A DNA stretch of 64,000 nt from JAIXWP01 sp964428835 (GTDB lineage: Bacteria > Bacteroidota > Bacteroidia > Flavobacteriales_D > Sanyastnellaceae): positions 1-64,000 of the forward strand of contig CAYRZQ010000001.1 in NCBI GenBank assembly GCA_964428835.1, written 5' to 3'. The notes beneath the pieces are model-generated. The model saw only the letters and a program-made list of their open reading frames with translations, ran no database searches and had not been told where the DNA came from. This document shows, piece by piece, positions 18,008 through 26,960 of the stretch (within the stretch, counting starts at the first letter, position 1; each line of letters starts with the position of its first letter). A program made the translations under genes and the position numbers.

Positions 18008-19009
18008 ATGAAAATAATAGTACCTATGGCGGGTATGGGTAAACGTCTACGCCCCCATACGCTTACAACTCCGAAACCTCTCCTTCCCATTGCAGGAAAG
18101 CCAATCGTGCAGCGTTTGGTGGAGGATATCGTGGCCATTAGCGATCAAAAGGTAGATGAAATTGCCTACGTAGTCGGACGTTTCGGAGAGGCAGCAGAAA
18201 AACATCTTGTAGCAGTTGCCGAAAGCCTCGGGGCAAAGGGGACTATTCATTATCAAGATGAAGCTCTCGGAACGGCCCACGCCATTCTTTGTGCCGCCTC
18301 TGCACTCGAAGGTCCCGTTACCGTTGCCTTTGCTGATACTCTATTCAGAGCCGACTTTAAACTCGACACCACCAAAGACGGGGTATTATGGGTTCAAAAG
18401 ATCGAGGACCCACGTCAGTTCGGCGTTGTTATCGTCAATGCTGAGGGTGTCATTACTGAATTCAAAGAAAAGCCACAAGAATTTGTTTCTGATCTCGCAA
18501 TGATTGGGATTTACTATTTCAAAGATGGCGCGCGCTTGAAAGCAGAGCTTCAATACTTGATTGATAATAATATCACCAATAGCGGAGAATATCAACTTCC
18601 AGATGCTTTGAGAAATATGGTGAAAAAAGGGGCACAATTCGCTCCGGGCACCGTGAGTGATTGGATGGATTGTGGCAATAAAGACGCGATGATCGATACC
18701 AATAAAAAAGTACTTGGATATATTTCCAAAGATCTTTCTATACCCTCAACTGCCAAAATCGAAAATTCCGTTATCATTCCGCCATGTTTTATCGGTGCGG
18801 GTGCCACCATATCAAACGCTGTAATTGGTCCTTTCACTTCTGTCGGAGAAGGCGCCAATGTGAACAATAGCGTGGTAAACTCCTCCATCATATTGCCGAA
18901 TAGTAAAATTGAGCGTGCCAATCTATCAGACTCAATGATTGGTGTGGCCTCTGAAGTAAGAGGTTCGGCACAGGTATTGAGTTTAAGTGATTATTCAGTA
19001 GTAAAATAA
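18008..19009 (+). CDS. Sugar-phosphate nucleotidyltransferase with C-terminal hexapeptide repeats
   Basis: Makes an NDP-sugar from a sugar-1-phosphate. The pyrophosphorylase signature MAGMGKRLRPHTLTTPKPLLP is at residues 7-27; QDEALGTAHAILCA and VLWVQKIEDPRQFGVV are further core segments. From about residue 245 there are left-handed beta-helix hexapeptide repeats (SVIIPPCFIGAGATISNAVIGPFTSVGEG), as in RmlA-long/GlmU-like enzymes. Substrate is unresolved (glucose-, mannose- or GlcNAc-1-phosphate). It lies 5 bp before a TPR lipoprotein gene, so it belongs to the envelope-biogenesis operon ending with EnvC. Confidence 0.9.
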   Translation: MKIIVPMAGMGKRLRPHTLTTPKPLLPIAGKPIVQRLVEDIVAISDQKVDEIAYVVGRFGEAAEKHLVAVAESLGAKGTIHYQDEALGTAHAILCAASALEGPVTVAFADTLFRADFKLDTTKDGVLWVQKIEDPRQFGVVIVNAEGVITEFKEKPQEFVSDLAMIGIYYFKDGARLKAELQYLIDNNITNSGEYQLPDALRNMVKKGAQFAPGTVSDWMDCGNKDAMIDTNKKVLGYISKDLSIPSTAKIENSVIIPPCFIGAGATISNAVIGPFTSVGEGANVNNSVVNSSIILPNSKIERANLSDSMIGVASEVRGSAQVLSLSDYSVVK

Positions 19010-19014
19010 TTAGT

Positions 19015-20757
19015 TTGAAAATCTACCTCATAATCCTATCGTGTTTGGTCTTCGTAGCTTGCGGAGCAAAGAAGAACACCACAGAAAAGAAATCAGAGGG
19101 CGATGCCAGCGTGCAGCCTGAAGACATGCGTCCTAAAGTGGATACTAGATTTGATGAGTATTTTTTTCAAGCGCAATTGCTAAAATCAAAAGGAGATGTC
19201 AAGAAAGCATACGATGCATTCAATGAGTGCTTGAACCTCCGGCCCGAGGAGGCTTCCATTAATTATGAAATGGCTCGCATAGAGCGCTCTGTGTTTATGA
19301 ATGCTGAAAGCGCTAATTCCAAGATTAAAAAGAGCTTGTCGGCCGACCCTAAAAACCCTTGGTACCATAGACTACAAGCAGAAATTTGGATGGACCTCGG
19401 CAAATACGATCTCGCCGCCAAATCATTCAAAACATGCTATGAGCTCAACCCCGATGACCCCAATACGCTTTATGACCAAGCCTCTGCTCTCATAGGTGCC
19501 AATAAGATCAATGAAGCCATCGCTGTGTATGACCAGCTTGAACTGAAGATGGGGGCTTATGAAGAACTTAGCTTTCAAAAGCACGACCTCTATCTTCAAA
19601 TCAAGCAGCCACAAAAAGCAGTGCGCGAACTCGAAAAACTAGCTGAAGCTTTTCCAACGGAAGCCCGTTATTGGGGAGTCGTGGCGCAGTTTTACTATCA
19701 AAACAATGAAAAGGAAAAAGCCAAAGAGGCTCTTGATAAAATGGTATTAGCCGATCCTGACAATGGAATGGTACATTACCAACTCAGTGAATATTATGCT
19801 GCAACAGGAGATGAGAAGCGCTCATACGAAGAATTAAAGCGTGCATTTCAAACCTTTGATCTTTCCATTGATCAAAAGATAATGATCATGGTGAAATATT
19901 ATCAACTTACTGAATCGAGTCCCACCTATTTGCCTCAAGCCTATGAATTGCTCGACATTCTAGTTGAGGTAAACAAACTCGAGGCAAAATCTTTCTCCAT
20001 GAAAGGAGACTTCCTCTTTAGAGATCGAAGAGACAAAGAAGCGCTCGACGCATTCCAAAAAGCACTCGCACTTGATCAAAGTAAAAGTCAAATTTGGGAA
20101 CAAGTCTTGGCAATACAACTTTCTTTGGGAAAACACCAAGACCTCGCGCGTGATGGTCAAAAAGCAATTGAGCTCTTTCCTACAAACCCACTTTTTTATT
20201 GGTACACAGGCAACGGACAAGAGCGCATTGGACAAACACAAGAGGCTATTGAAACTTGGAACATGGGTAAGGAAATGGTAGTGGACAACAACAGTCTGCT
20301 CAGCCAATTCTACTCATCTCTCGGGGGTGCATTTAATAAGACTAAAGACTTTACCAAATCCGATGAGGCCTACGAAAGAGCCATCACCTTAAACCCAAAT
20401 GATGTTTTCACTCTCAATAATTACGCTTACTATTTATCATTAAGAAAAACTAAGTTGGAGCGTGCGGAGCAACTCATCAAACGCGCCATTGAAGAAAGCA
20501 GTGGAAACTCCAACTTCTTTGATACTTATGCCTGGGTTTTATTTCAAAAATCAAATTATCCTGAAGCTCTAATTTGGATTGAAAAGGCGATCAATGCTAC
20601 GCCATCACCATCTGGAGAACTTCGAGAGCATTATGGTGATATTTTATTCAAAAACAACAGAATTGATGCCGCTTTAGAGCAATGGAAACTAGCGGCTCAG
20701 TCTGGCAAAGCATCGCCAGAAATTAATACTAAAATATCTAAGCGCTCGCTCGAATGA
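19015..20757 (+). CDS. TPR-repeat lipoprotein
   Basis: A 580-residue outer-envelope lipoprotein. The lipobox FVAC (Cys16) follows a short signal; the rest is almost entirely tetratricopeptide repeats, from AQLLKSKGDVKKAYDAFNECLNLRPEE near residue 55 to the C-terminus. Translation must start at TTG 19015, five bases after the preceding stop, because no ATG allows the signal peptide. It overlaps the next gene by four bases (ATGA). The cluster dut - nucleotidyltransferase - TPR - DUF4292 - EnvC appears to be an envelope module; the TPR protein is probably a scaffold. Confidence 0.85.
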   Translation: MKIYLIILSCLVFVACGAKKNTTEKKSEGDASVQPEDMRPKVDTRFDEYFFQAQLLKSKGDVKKAYDAFNECLNLRPEEASINYEMARIERSVFMNAESANSKIKKSLSADPKNPWYHRLQAEIWMDLGKYDLAAKSFKTCYELNPDDPNTLYDQASALIGANKINEAIAVYDQLELKMGAYEELSFQKHDLYLQIKQPQKAVRELEKLAEAFPTEARYWGVVAQFYYQNNEKEKAKEALDKMVLADPDNGMVHYQLSEYYAATGDEKRSYEELKRAFQTFDLSIDQKIMIMVKYYQLTESSPTYLPQAYELLDILVEVNKLEAKSFSMKGDFLFRDRRDKEALDAFQKALALDQSKSQIWEQVLAIQLSLGKHQDLARDGQKAIELFPTNPLFYWYTGNGQERIGQTQEAIETWNMGKEMVVDNNSLLSQFYSSLGGAFNKTKDFTKSDEAYERAITLNPNDVFTLNNYAYYLSLRKTKLERAEQLIKRAIEESSGNSNFFDTYAWVLFQKSNYPEALIWIEKAINATPSPSGELREHYGDILFKNNRIDAALEQWKLAAQSGKASPEINTKISKRSLE

Positions 20758-21674
20758 TCATCCGGTTTCTAATAAAATATTACGCTCTGCTCATATTACT
20801 TGTGCTGGTTTTGCCTGCGTGCCGCTCCTCCAAGAGTACGGCCGAAGTGAAGGAGCCGCCGAAAGATCGCTCTGCGTCCTACCTGCTTAAGCGCTATGAA
20901 AGAAATAAATTCGAGTACGACTGGGTAGGAATGAAGATCGATGCCGACTTCGTTACTATGGGCGAATCACAAGGATTCAAAGCATCTATCCGAATGAAAA
21001 AAGATAGCGTGATTTGGATATCCATCTCCCCTGCTCTCGGCATCGAAGTGTTTCGAATTCTTATCACTCCTGATAGCTTAAAATACCTATCCAAAATTCC
21101 TGATAATAAATTCTATTATGTCGGCACCAGTGCATCACTGTCTGACCTTGCTAAAATCGAACTTGATTTCGATATGCTTCAAGATATTCTGATTGGAAAT
21201 GCAATCGGATTGGAAAAGGACGAAGGAAAATTCAGAACGTCTGTTGACGGGTTTAACTATCTACTCACCAGCAAGTATAAAAGAAAAGTGAGACGCGTTG
21301 TTGGTATTGACGACCGTAAGCTTTCACCAACGGATACCATTGTTGTTAATCCAAATGACCCTCGCTATCAACGTTCGGTGCGACGGGCGGATGAAGACGA
21401 ACTCATCGTGTCGCGCTATTGGCTCGAATCAGAAAATTTCAGAATGGTAAGATCAGTATTTAACGACCTCATTAATCAGCGCGCCATTGATATCACTTAC
21501 TCAGACTTTAAACTCGAAGGCGAACAATTTTATCCCACCCGCTGCGTAATGAAACTTGCCGAAGCGGGCAAACAAGAAGAGCTCAGTTTTAAAATTACAA
21601 AACTCGTAACAGATAAGACCTATGAGTTTCCTTTTGAAATCCCCGAAGATTTTGAAAGAAAGCTAAACCCCTAA
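20754..21674 (+). CDS. DUF4292 lipoprotein (LolA/LolB-like fold predicted)
   Basis: Signal peptide with lipobox LPAC (Cys23). The mature part (YDWVGMKIDADFV, IRMKKDSVIWISISPALGIEVFRILITPDSLKYL) is the DUF4292 pattern typical of Bacteroidota, a family related in fold to lipoprotein-handling LolA/LolB-like proteins. The fold relation is family knowledge; any role in lipid or lipoprotein transport here is inference. The gene overlaps the TPR lipoprotein by four bases and lies 16 bp before the EnvC-type gene. Confidence 0.85.
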   Translation: MIIRFLIKYYALLILLVLVLPACRSSKSTAEVKEPPKDRSASYLLKRYERNKFEYDWVGMKIDADFVTMGESQGFKASIRMKKDSVIWISISPALGIEVFRILITPDSLKYLSKIPDNKFYYVGTSASLSDLAKIELDFDMLQDILIGNAIGLEKDEGKFRTSVDGFNYLLTSKYKRKVRRVVGIDDRKLSPTDTIVVNPNDPRYQRSVRRADEDELIVSRYWLESENFRMVRSVFNDLINQRAIDITYSDFKLEGEQFYPTRCVMKLAEAGKQEELSFKITKLVTDKTYEFPFEIPEDFERKLNP

Positions 21675-21690
21675 TCCAAACAGCAGAGAC

Positions 21691-22974
21691 ATGAAGATTC
21701 TTAAGCTCCTCACATTATTGCTCTTATTGATTGGGTTTGGCGTTGCATTTAGCCAGAACAAAAAAGAAGATTTACAAAAACAACGGGAAGAAATCAACGC
21801 TAAGATAGCGCTGACGAAAAAGCTAATCCGTGAGTCAGAATCAAATCAAAAAGTAACAAGTAGTCAACTCGCCATTCTCAATGAGCAACTCGCGTATCGG
21901 GAACAATTGCTGCGCAATATTAACCGCGATATTTATAATATTGATGGAGAAATCGGTTCTAAAGAAGCGAACATTTCCAACCTTAACTCAGAGCTCGAAA
22001 ACCTAAAAAAGGAATATGCACGAATGGTAGTGCAAGCCTATAAAAACAGGTCATCGTACGACAAGCTGATGTATATTTTTTCATCAAAAAATTTCAATCA
22101 AGCTTTCAAACGATTAAAGTTAACGCAGCACTATGCGGCCACAAGAAAAAAACACGTGGCTGAAATTGAAGAAACTAAAACGAAGATTTCGGAAAATATT
22201 CAAGCCTTGCAGGCAGATAAGCAAGAGAAGGAAAGGCTAGCAAACGCTAAAGAAAAAGAGAAAAAAGAAATCGCACAAAACAAAGAGAGTCAGCAACAAA
22301 AGCTATCCTCGCTTCAAAAGGAAGAAAAGAAGCTGCGCGATCAACAGAAAAAACAGGAGTCTGATCGAAAAAAGTTGACAGCAAAAATTGAAGAAATTAT
22401 TCGAAAGGAAATCGAAGAGGCGCGTAGAAAAGAGAAGGAAAGAGCAGAAGCCGAGGCAAAGAAAAATGCTTCCACGGGAACAGCAGGCGCCAAACCCAAT
22501 GATAAATCAACGACAAAGCCAATTGCAGCAGCGCCTGAAGTAGTGGCATTAAGCGCGGACTTTGAAAAAAATAAAGGAACACTCCCCTGGCCGATTTCAT
22601 CAGGTGTAATCACCCAGCGATTCGGAAAGCACCCACACGCCAGCATTGCTGGGATTGAAGTAAACTCCAACGGTGTTGACTTCGTCACTGAGAAAGACGC
22701 GGGCGTGTACGCTGTTTTTGGAGGCACTGTCACGAGTATTTTCTCGATTCCTGGAGCTGGACAAAATGTAATTATCACACATGGCTCCTATAAAACGGTA
22801 TATTCTGGATTGACCAACGTTTCAGTTTCTGTTGGAGATAAAGTATCTACAAAAGAGAAAATTGGAAACGTACTTTACGATGGCGAAGAGTACACCATGC
22901 ACTTCGAGGTGTGGAAAGTGAATGCTGAAAGCGGCACCGCACAAAATCCAGAGTCTTGGATCAAGCGCCGTTGA
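21691..22974 (+). CDS. EnvC-like murein hydrolase activator (coiled coil plus LytM/M23 domain)
   Basis: Signal peptide 1-21, then a long coiled coil (about 25-250, Lys/Glu/Gln-rich), a low-complexity Ala/Pro/Thr linker, and a C-terminal LytM domain (about 300-427: GVITQRFGKHPHASIAGIE ... HFEVWKVNAESGTAQNPESWI). The zinc-site pattern of an active M23 peptidase is incomplete: the HxxxD motif is not clear, and only one His of the HxH motif is present (MHFEVW). This fits EnvC/NlpD-type factors that activate amidases during septum splitting rather than cutting peptidoglycan. The last 14 bases overlap tail-to-tail with the PLP enzyme gene. Confidence 0.88.
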   Translation: MKILKLLTLLLLLIGFGVAFSQNKKEDLQKQREEINAKIALTKKLIRESESNQKVTSSQLAILNEQLAYREQLLRNINRDIYNIDGEIGSKEANISNLNSELENLKKEYARMVVQAYKNRSSYDKLMYIFSSKNFNQAFKRLKLTQHYAATRKKHVAEIEETKTKISENIQALQADKQEKERLANAKEKEKKEIAQNKESQQQKLSSLQKEEKKLRDQQKKQESDRKKLTAKIEEIIRKEIEEARRKEKERAEAEAKKNASTGTAGAKPNDKSTTKPIAAAPEVVALSADFEKNKGTLPWPISSGVITQRFGKHPHASIAGIEVNSNGVDFVTEKDAGVYAVFGGTVTSIFSIPGAGQNVIITHGSYKTVYSGLTNVSVSVGDKVSTKEKIGNVLYDGEEYTMHFEVWKVNAESGTAQNPESWIKRR

Positions 22975-23905
22975 GTTCTAGCGACCTCAAGCCCTGCAAT
23001 CCACCGCTGTGTATGGCCAGAATTTTTTGATCTCGCGTAAAAAATCCTTTTTTTACTAAATCATCGACACCCCACATCATTTTTGCTGTGTACACTTGTT
23101 CGAGCCACCATCCATTCTCTTCTTTTTTCTTTAAAATAAAATCTATTAACTCCTGTGTGTGGCGTGCATAGCCTCCGAAGTGATAGTCATCCATAAAGAC
23201 TATCGCGCTCATCACATCATTGGTCGCTTCTTTATCCATTAAAAAATACATCAGATGATCTTTTACCTGATCCCGCATGAAGCCGCCCTTGAGTGAAGAA
23301 AAAACGACCAGTTTTTGATGAGGTTTGAGTCGAAGAGCCAATCCTGCCGCCATTGTGCCCGTGCCGCCTGCACAGCAAATAACATCATATACAGAATCGG
23401 CTTCCTCTAACATTTCCATACAACCATTCACGCCAAGATAGTTGGCCCCACCTTCAGGGATGATATGCGCAGGACCATATTCAGCCAACAACCACATTTT
23501 AAAATCTTCGGTGTGCTTCTCGCGATACGCTTCTCTGGTGACGAACTCTAGTTGCATACCCCACCCTTCGGCGTCTTTCAAAGTTGGGCTCAAATGTTCT
23601 GGCCTTTCTCCTCGAATGATGCCTATACTCCTCAACCCGTGTTCTTTAGCGAAATATGCCGTGGCATGAATGTGATTGCTCCAAGCCCCCCCAAAGGTGA
23701 TAATCAACCCGAGCCCTTTCTTCTGGGCCATTTCAACATTGTACTTGAGCTTATACCACTTGTTTCCAGAAACTATGGGGTGATTTCTTTCACAGTGTTT
23801 TACAAATACTGCCGGTGAAGCGGCCCACTCAGAATATTCCATGCGGCGAATATCAACATTTAGCTTTAAATAAACTTTTTTCGACTTGCCTTGTTTAACG
23901 ACCAT
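22961..23905 (-). CDS. ACC deaminase/D-cysteine desulfhydrase family PLP enzyme
   Basis: A fold-type II PLP enzyme. The PLP Lys lies in SGNKWYKLKYN; FGGAWSNHIHATA matches the substrate-carboxylate loop and AGGTGTMAAGLALR the phosphate-binding glycine loop. It resembles 1-aminocyclopropane-1-carboxylate deaminase and D-cysteine desulfhydrase; the true substrate is not decided by sequence. The frame opens with TTG at 23923, but ATG 23905 is the first standard start and leaves a normal N-terminus. The segment before the active Lys reads VKHCERNHPIVSGNKW, where family members usually have an acidic KREDL-type stretch. Confidence 0.85.
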   Translation of the reverse strand: MVVKQGKSKKVYLKLNVDIRRMEYSEWAASPAVFVKHCERNHPIVSGNKWYKLKYNVEMAQKKGLGLIITFGGAWSNHIHATAYFAKEHGLRSIGIIRGERPEHLSPTLKDAEGWGMQLEFVTREAYREKHTEDFKMWLLAEYGPAHIIPEGGANYLGVNGCMEMLEEADSVYDVICCAGGTGTMAAGLALRLKPHQKLVVFSSLKGGFMRDQVKDHLMYFLMDKEATNDVMSAIVFMDDYHFGGYARHTQELIDFILKKKEENGWWLEQVYTAKMMWGVDDLVKKGFFTRDQKILAIHSGGLQGLRSLELNGA

Positions 23906-23928
23906 ATGTTCATTTTTGCGCAATTGTG

Positions 23929-24120
23929 ATGGAAGAGAAAGAAATAGAAAATAGCGCTCCTACTCACGACCCTAACGCCGACTATTACTACAGCCCCGAA
24001 GGATACATTGTTTTTACCGAAAAGTATCATCTCAAGCGTGGATATTGTTGCCAAAGCGGTTGTAAACATTGCCCGTTCGGTTTTGATAAAAAAACTGGTC
24101 GTTTCAAGGCAAGAGACTAA
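23929..24120 (+). CDS. DUF5522 small Cys-rich protein
   Basis: A 63-residue cytoplasmic protein with YYYSPEGYIVFTEKYHLKRG followed by CCQSGCKHCPFGF. The Cys spacing C-C-x3-C-x2-C suggests a metal or Fe-S site. It matches small Bacteroidota proteins named DUF5522. The ATG at 23929 is preferred to the GTG one codon upstream. Its last codons overlap a TAACTTTG -7 box for urocanate hydratase, so the two genes are adjacent but may be separately expressed. Function unknown. Confidence 0.82.
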   Translation: MEEKEIENSAPTHDPNADYYYSPEGYIVFTEKYHLKRGYCCQSGCKHCPFGFDKKTGRFKARD

Positions 24121-24125
24121 CTTTG
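24118..24125 (+). promoter_or_regulatory. TAACTTTG -7 box directly before hutU
   Basis: A TAnnTTTG match that includes the stop codon of the DUF5522 gene and ends four bases before the hutU ATG. If used, the transcript would be leaderless or nearly so. Confidence 0.5.
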
Positions 24126-24129
24126 TCCT

Positions 24130-26178
24130 ATGTTGACAGCAGATAATGTATTGACTAAAGAATCTTTCCAAAAAATGATCTTGGAAGGAATTCCAGCCCA
24201 ATTGCCGGCACCCACAATTTTTCAAGAAGGTATCAATCGCGCTCCCAAGCGCAAAGACATCCTTAGCCCAGAAGAAAAAAAACTGGCTTTAAGGAATGCT
24301 CTCCGCTACTTTCCCGAAGACCTCCACGAAAAGTTGGCCCCAGAATTCATGGCCGAATTGAAAGAGTACGGACGCATCTATATGTACCGTTACAAACCGG
24401 AATACGACATATTCGCTAGGCCGATTGATTGGTATCCTGCTAAATCGCAGCAAGCTGCCGCGATCATGCTCATGATTCAAAACAATCTCGACCCAGCAGT
24501 TGCACAACATCCATACGAGTTAATCACTTATGGCGGAAATGGCGCTGTTTTCCAAAACTGGGCTCAGTATCTGCTCGTGATGAAATACCTCGCTGAAATG
24601 ACCGACGAACAAACCTTGGTCATGTACAGCGGACACCCGCTCGGGCTTTTCCCATCGAGTAAAGAGGCTCCACGTGTGGTTGTAACTAATGGTATGATGA
24701 TTCCTAATTATAGCAAACCTGATGATTGGGAAAAATTCAACGCTCTTGGTGTTACACAATATGGTCAAATGACCGCTGGCTCATACATGTACATCGGTCC
24801 TCAGGGCATTGTACACGGAACCACCATTACTGTCATGAATGCTGCACGTATGGTGCGTGCTGCACGTGGCGATAACTCGATTCAAGATCTTCCAGCAAAA
24901 GGACTTTTATTCGTTACAGCTGGTCTAGGCGGGATGAGTGGAGCACAACCTAAGGCTGCGAATATTGCTGGCTGCGTAAGTGTAACAGCAGAGGTAAACC
25001 CAAAAGCCGCTCACAAACGCTTTGAACAAGGATGGGTTGACGTTATCCTTGAAGATATTAATGAACTAGCCATTCAGGTTAAACAAGCCCTATCCGAAAA
25101 GCGCACTGTTTCCTTCGCATTCGTGGGCAACATCGTTGATGTTTGGGAGAAGTTCCTTGAAGCTGATATTCGAATTGATCTGGGAAGTGACCAAACTTCG
25201 CTTCACAATCCGTGGGCTGGTGGCTACTATCCCGCTGGACTTTCATTTGAAGAAAGCAATACGCTCATGGCCGAAAAGCCAGAGGTCTTTGCCGAAAAAG
25301 TTAAAGACTCATTGCGCAGACACGCCGCCGCAGTCAACGCGCATGCTTCAAAAGGGATGTACTTCTTTGATTATGGTAATGCATTTCTTTTGGAGTCGTC
25401 ACGCGCTGGAGCAGAGGTAATGGCGGAAGATCACATCCACTTCAAGTATCCTAGCTACATACAGGATATTCTCGGTCCAATGTGTTTCGACTACGGGTTC
25501 GGACCATTTAGATGGGTGTGCTGCAGTGGAAAAGACGAAGACTTGCGCAAGACTGATAAAATCGCAGAACAAGTTTTAATTGATATTAAAAAAGACGCTC
25601 CTCAAGAAATACAACAACAGCTCGCCGACAACATTCGCTGGATTCAAGAAGCAGAAAGCAATAAACTCGTTGTAGGCTCAAAAGCTCGAATTCTTTACGC
25701 TGATGCACTCGGCAGAATGATGATTGCAAAAGCTTTTAATGATGCCATTGCTAAAGGTGAAATAGGCCCTGTAGTGCTCGGTCGTGATCATCACGATGTA
25801 TCAGGTACCGATTCTCCTTACCGCGAGACTTCAAACATTTATGACGGCAGCAGTTTCACTGCAGACATGGCAGTGCATAACTTCGTGGGAGATGCTTTCC
25901 GCGGCGCTACATGGGTAAGCTTGCACAACGGCGGCGGAGTGGGATGGGGCGAAGTCATCAATGGTGGTTTCGGAATGCTGCTCGACGGTAGTAGTGATAG
26001 TGAACGAAAGTTGCTCAACATGCTTCATTGGGATGTGAATAACGGTATCGCCAGACGCTCTTGGGCGAGAAACAAAGAAGCCATCTTTGCAATCAAACGC
26101 GCCATGGAGATGAACCCAATGCTCAAAGTTACGATTCCCAACATTGTGGATGATAACCTCATTGATGGCTTAATCTAA
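24130..26178 (+). CDS. hutU: Urocanate hydratase
   Basis: Converts urocanate to imidazolone propionate in histidine degradation, using tightly bound NAD+. Family signatures are abundant: YGGNGAVFQNWAQYLLVMKYL, MYSGHPLGLFPSS, GLGGMSGAQPKAANIAGC, GSDQTSLHNPWAGGYYPAG, and the active-site segment FGPFRWVCCSG (normally WVCTSG). At 682 residues it is of the longer urocanase type rather than the roughly 550-residue HutU of many proteobacteria. Other hut genes (hutH, hutI, hutG) are not nearby. A strong terminator follows. Confidence 0.95.
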   Translation: MLTADNVLTKESFQKMILEGIPAQLPAPTIFQEGINRAPKRKDILSPEEKKLALRNALRYFPEDLHEKLAPEFMAELKEYGRIYMYRYKPEYDIFARPIDWYPAKSQQAAAIMLMIQNNLDPAVAQHPYELITYGGNGAVFQNWAQYLLVMKYLAEMTDEQTLVMYSGHPLGLFPSSKEAPRVVVTNGMMIPNYSKPDDWEKFNALGVTQYGQMTAGSYMYIGPQGIVHGTTITVMNAARMVRAARGDNSIQDLPAKGLLFVTAGLGGMSGAQPKAANIAGCVSVTAEVNPKAAHKRFEQGWVDVILEDINELAIQVKQALSEKRTVSFAFVGNIVDVWEKFLEADIRIDLGSDQTSLHNPWAGGYYPAGLSFEESNTLMAEKPEVFAEKVKDSLRRHAAAVNAHASKGMYFFDYGNAFLLESSRAGAEVMAEDHIHFKYPSYIQDILGPMCFDYGFGPFRWVCCSGKDEDLRKTDKIAEQVLIDIKKDAPQEIQQQLADNIRWIQEAESNKLVVGSKARILYADALGRMMIAKAFNDAIAKGEIGPVVLGRDHHDVSGTDSPYRETSNIYDGSSFTADMAVHNFVGDAFRGATWVSLHNGGGVGWGEVINGGFGMLLDGSSDSERKLLNMLHWDVNNGIARRSWARNKEAIFAIKRAMEMNPMLKVTIPNIVDDNLIDGLI

Positions 26179-26210
26179 CAACTCCTTTAACAGATTTTAA
26201 GAATACGATA

Positions 26211-26236
26211 ACCCCGTTTATACGGGGTTTTTTTTT
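26211..26236 (+). terminator. Rho-independent terminator after hutU
   Basis: ACCCCGT, loop TTAT, ACGGGGT: a perfect 7-bp GC-rich stem followed by eight or more T. Confidence 0.92.
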
Positions 26237-26301
26237 GCTCAAACGTCATATCGGCACACCATCCAAAGCTATGTGCAATTCAACCCCCGATTTTGACAGA
26301 T

Positions 26302-26330
26302 GGAAACGATTAACATATAAAAACGTTTCC
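26302..26330. promoter_or_regulatory. Palindromic operator candidate GGAAACG-N15-CGTTTCC (copy 1)
   Basis: Perfect 7-bp arms at 26302-26308 and 26324-26330. The right arm ends 18 bases before a TACTTTTG -7 box, so it covers the -33 region. The same arms with a 14-base spacer lie in front of the TetR gene at 28821-28848. A TetR or other dimeric regulator would be expected to bind. Confidence 0.7.
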
Positions 26331-26348
26331 TGATGTGTGTTATCTACA

Positions 26349-26356
26349 TACTTTTG
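26349..26356 (+). promoter_or_regulatory. -7 box TACTTTTG of the 26379 operon
   Basis: Full TAnnTTTG match 22 bases before the ATG at 26379. The -33 position is occupied by the right arm of the palindrome (CGTTTCC) rather than a standard TTG, consistent with regulated transcription. Confidence 0.65.
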
Positions 26357-26378
26357 ACTCACCAATTGTTTGAGCCCA

Positions 26379-26957
26379 ATGTTATTCAGAATAGTCCAAA
26401 TAGTGTTGTTTAGCTCGCTTGTTTTTAGCGCCGGGTCCTCTTTCGCTCAAAAGGGTGAGGCTGGATGGAAGCTCAAACCTTCCATTTCTCTTGGCTTTTT
26501 GAATGGTGGTCGCGCCTCATCTTCTACTTTTTACTTCAAAAGCGGAATTGGCGCTTACGCTCACTTCATGCTGATAAATGAGGAAAGTTCTTTCAGGCCG
26601 TCATTCAGTATTGGCGCAGAAAGATTGGATGAAGAGGTTCTTATGCCCATTGGCATAGAATACGCGATTAGATTCAAAGAATCTGGTAACTCCGGTTATC
26701 TAGCCATTTCTGGCGGTTACGCATTATCCTTTCATGAAACCTATGAAATCTTTGAGGGATATGAGTATTACGGTGGAGCATTTTTCAACCCAGGATGGGG
26801 CTACGAATGGATTTTAAAAAACAGGAGTAAACTCTATGTCAATACGCGATATCGTCATCAATTCATGCGATCAGAATACCACGAAAATGGCGAAGACAAA
26901 TTCACGGATCGCTTTGCCTATATGATGTTGCAACTTACTTCAGGAATAATATTTTAA
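26379..26957 (+). CDS. Predicted outer-membrane beta-barrel protein, unknown function
   Basis: 192 residues from ATG 26379 (a TTG three codons upstream is less likely). Signal peptide ends near SSFAQ. The mature part has alternating polar/aromatic strands (KLKPSISLGFLNGG, SGIGAYAHFMLI, SGYLAISGGYALSF, KLYVNTRYRHQFM) and ends in Phe (LQLTSGIIF), as expected of a small porin-like barrel. No specific family was recognised. It lies 3 bp before the CotH-type gene and downstream of the GGAAACG palindrome, so it shares a regulated operon with that gene. Confidence 0.7.
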   Translation: MLFRIVQIVLFSSLVFSAGSSFAQKGEAGWKLKPSISLGFLNGGRASSSTFYFKSGIGAYAHFMLINEESSFRPSFSIGAERLDEEVLMPIGIEYAIRFKESGNSGYLAISGGYALSFHETYEIFEGYEYYGGAFFNPGWGYEWILKNRSKLYVNTRYRHQFMRSEYHENGEDKFTDRFAYMMLQLTSGIIF

Positions 26958-26960
26958 GCT

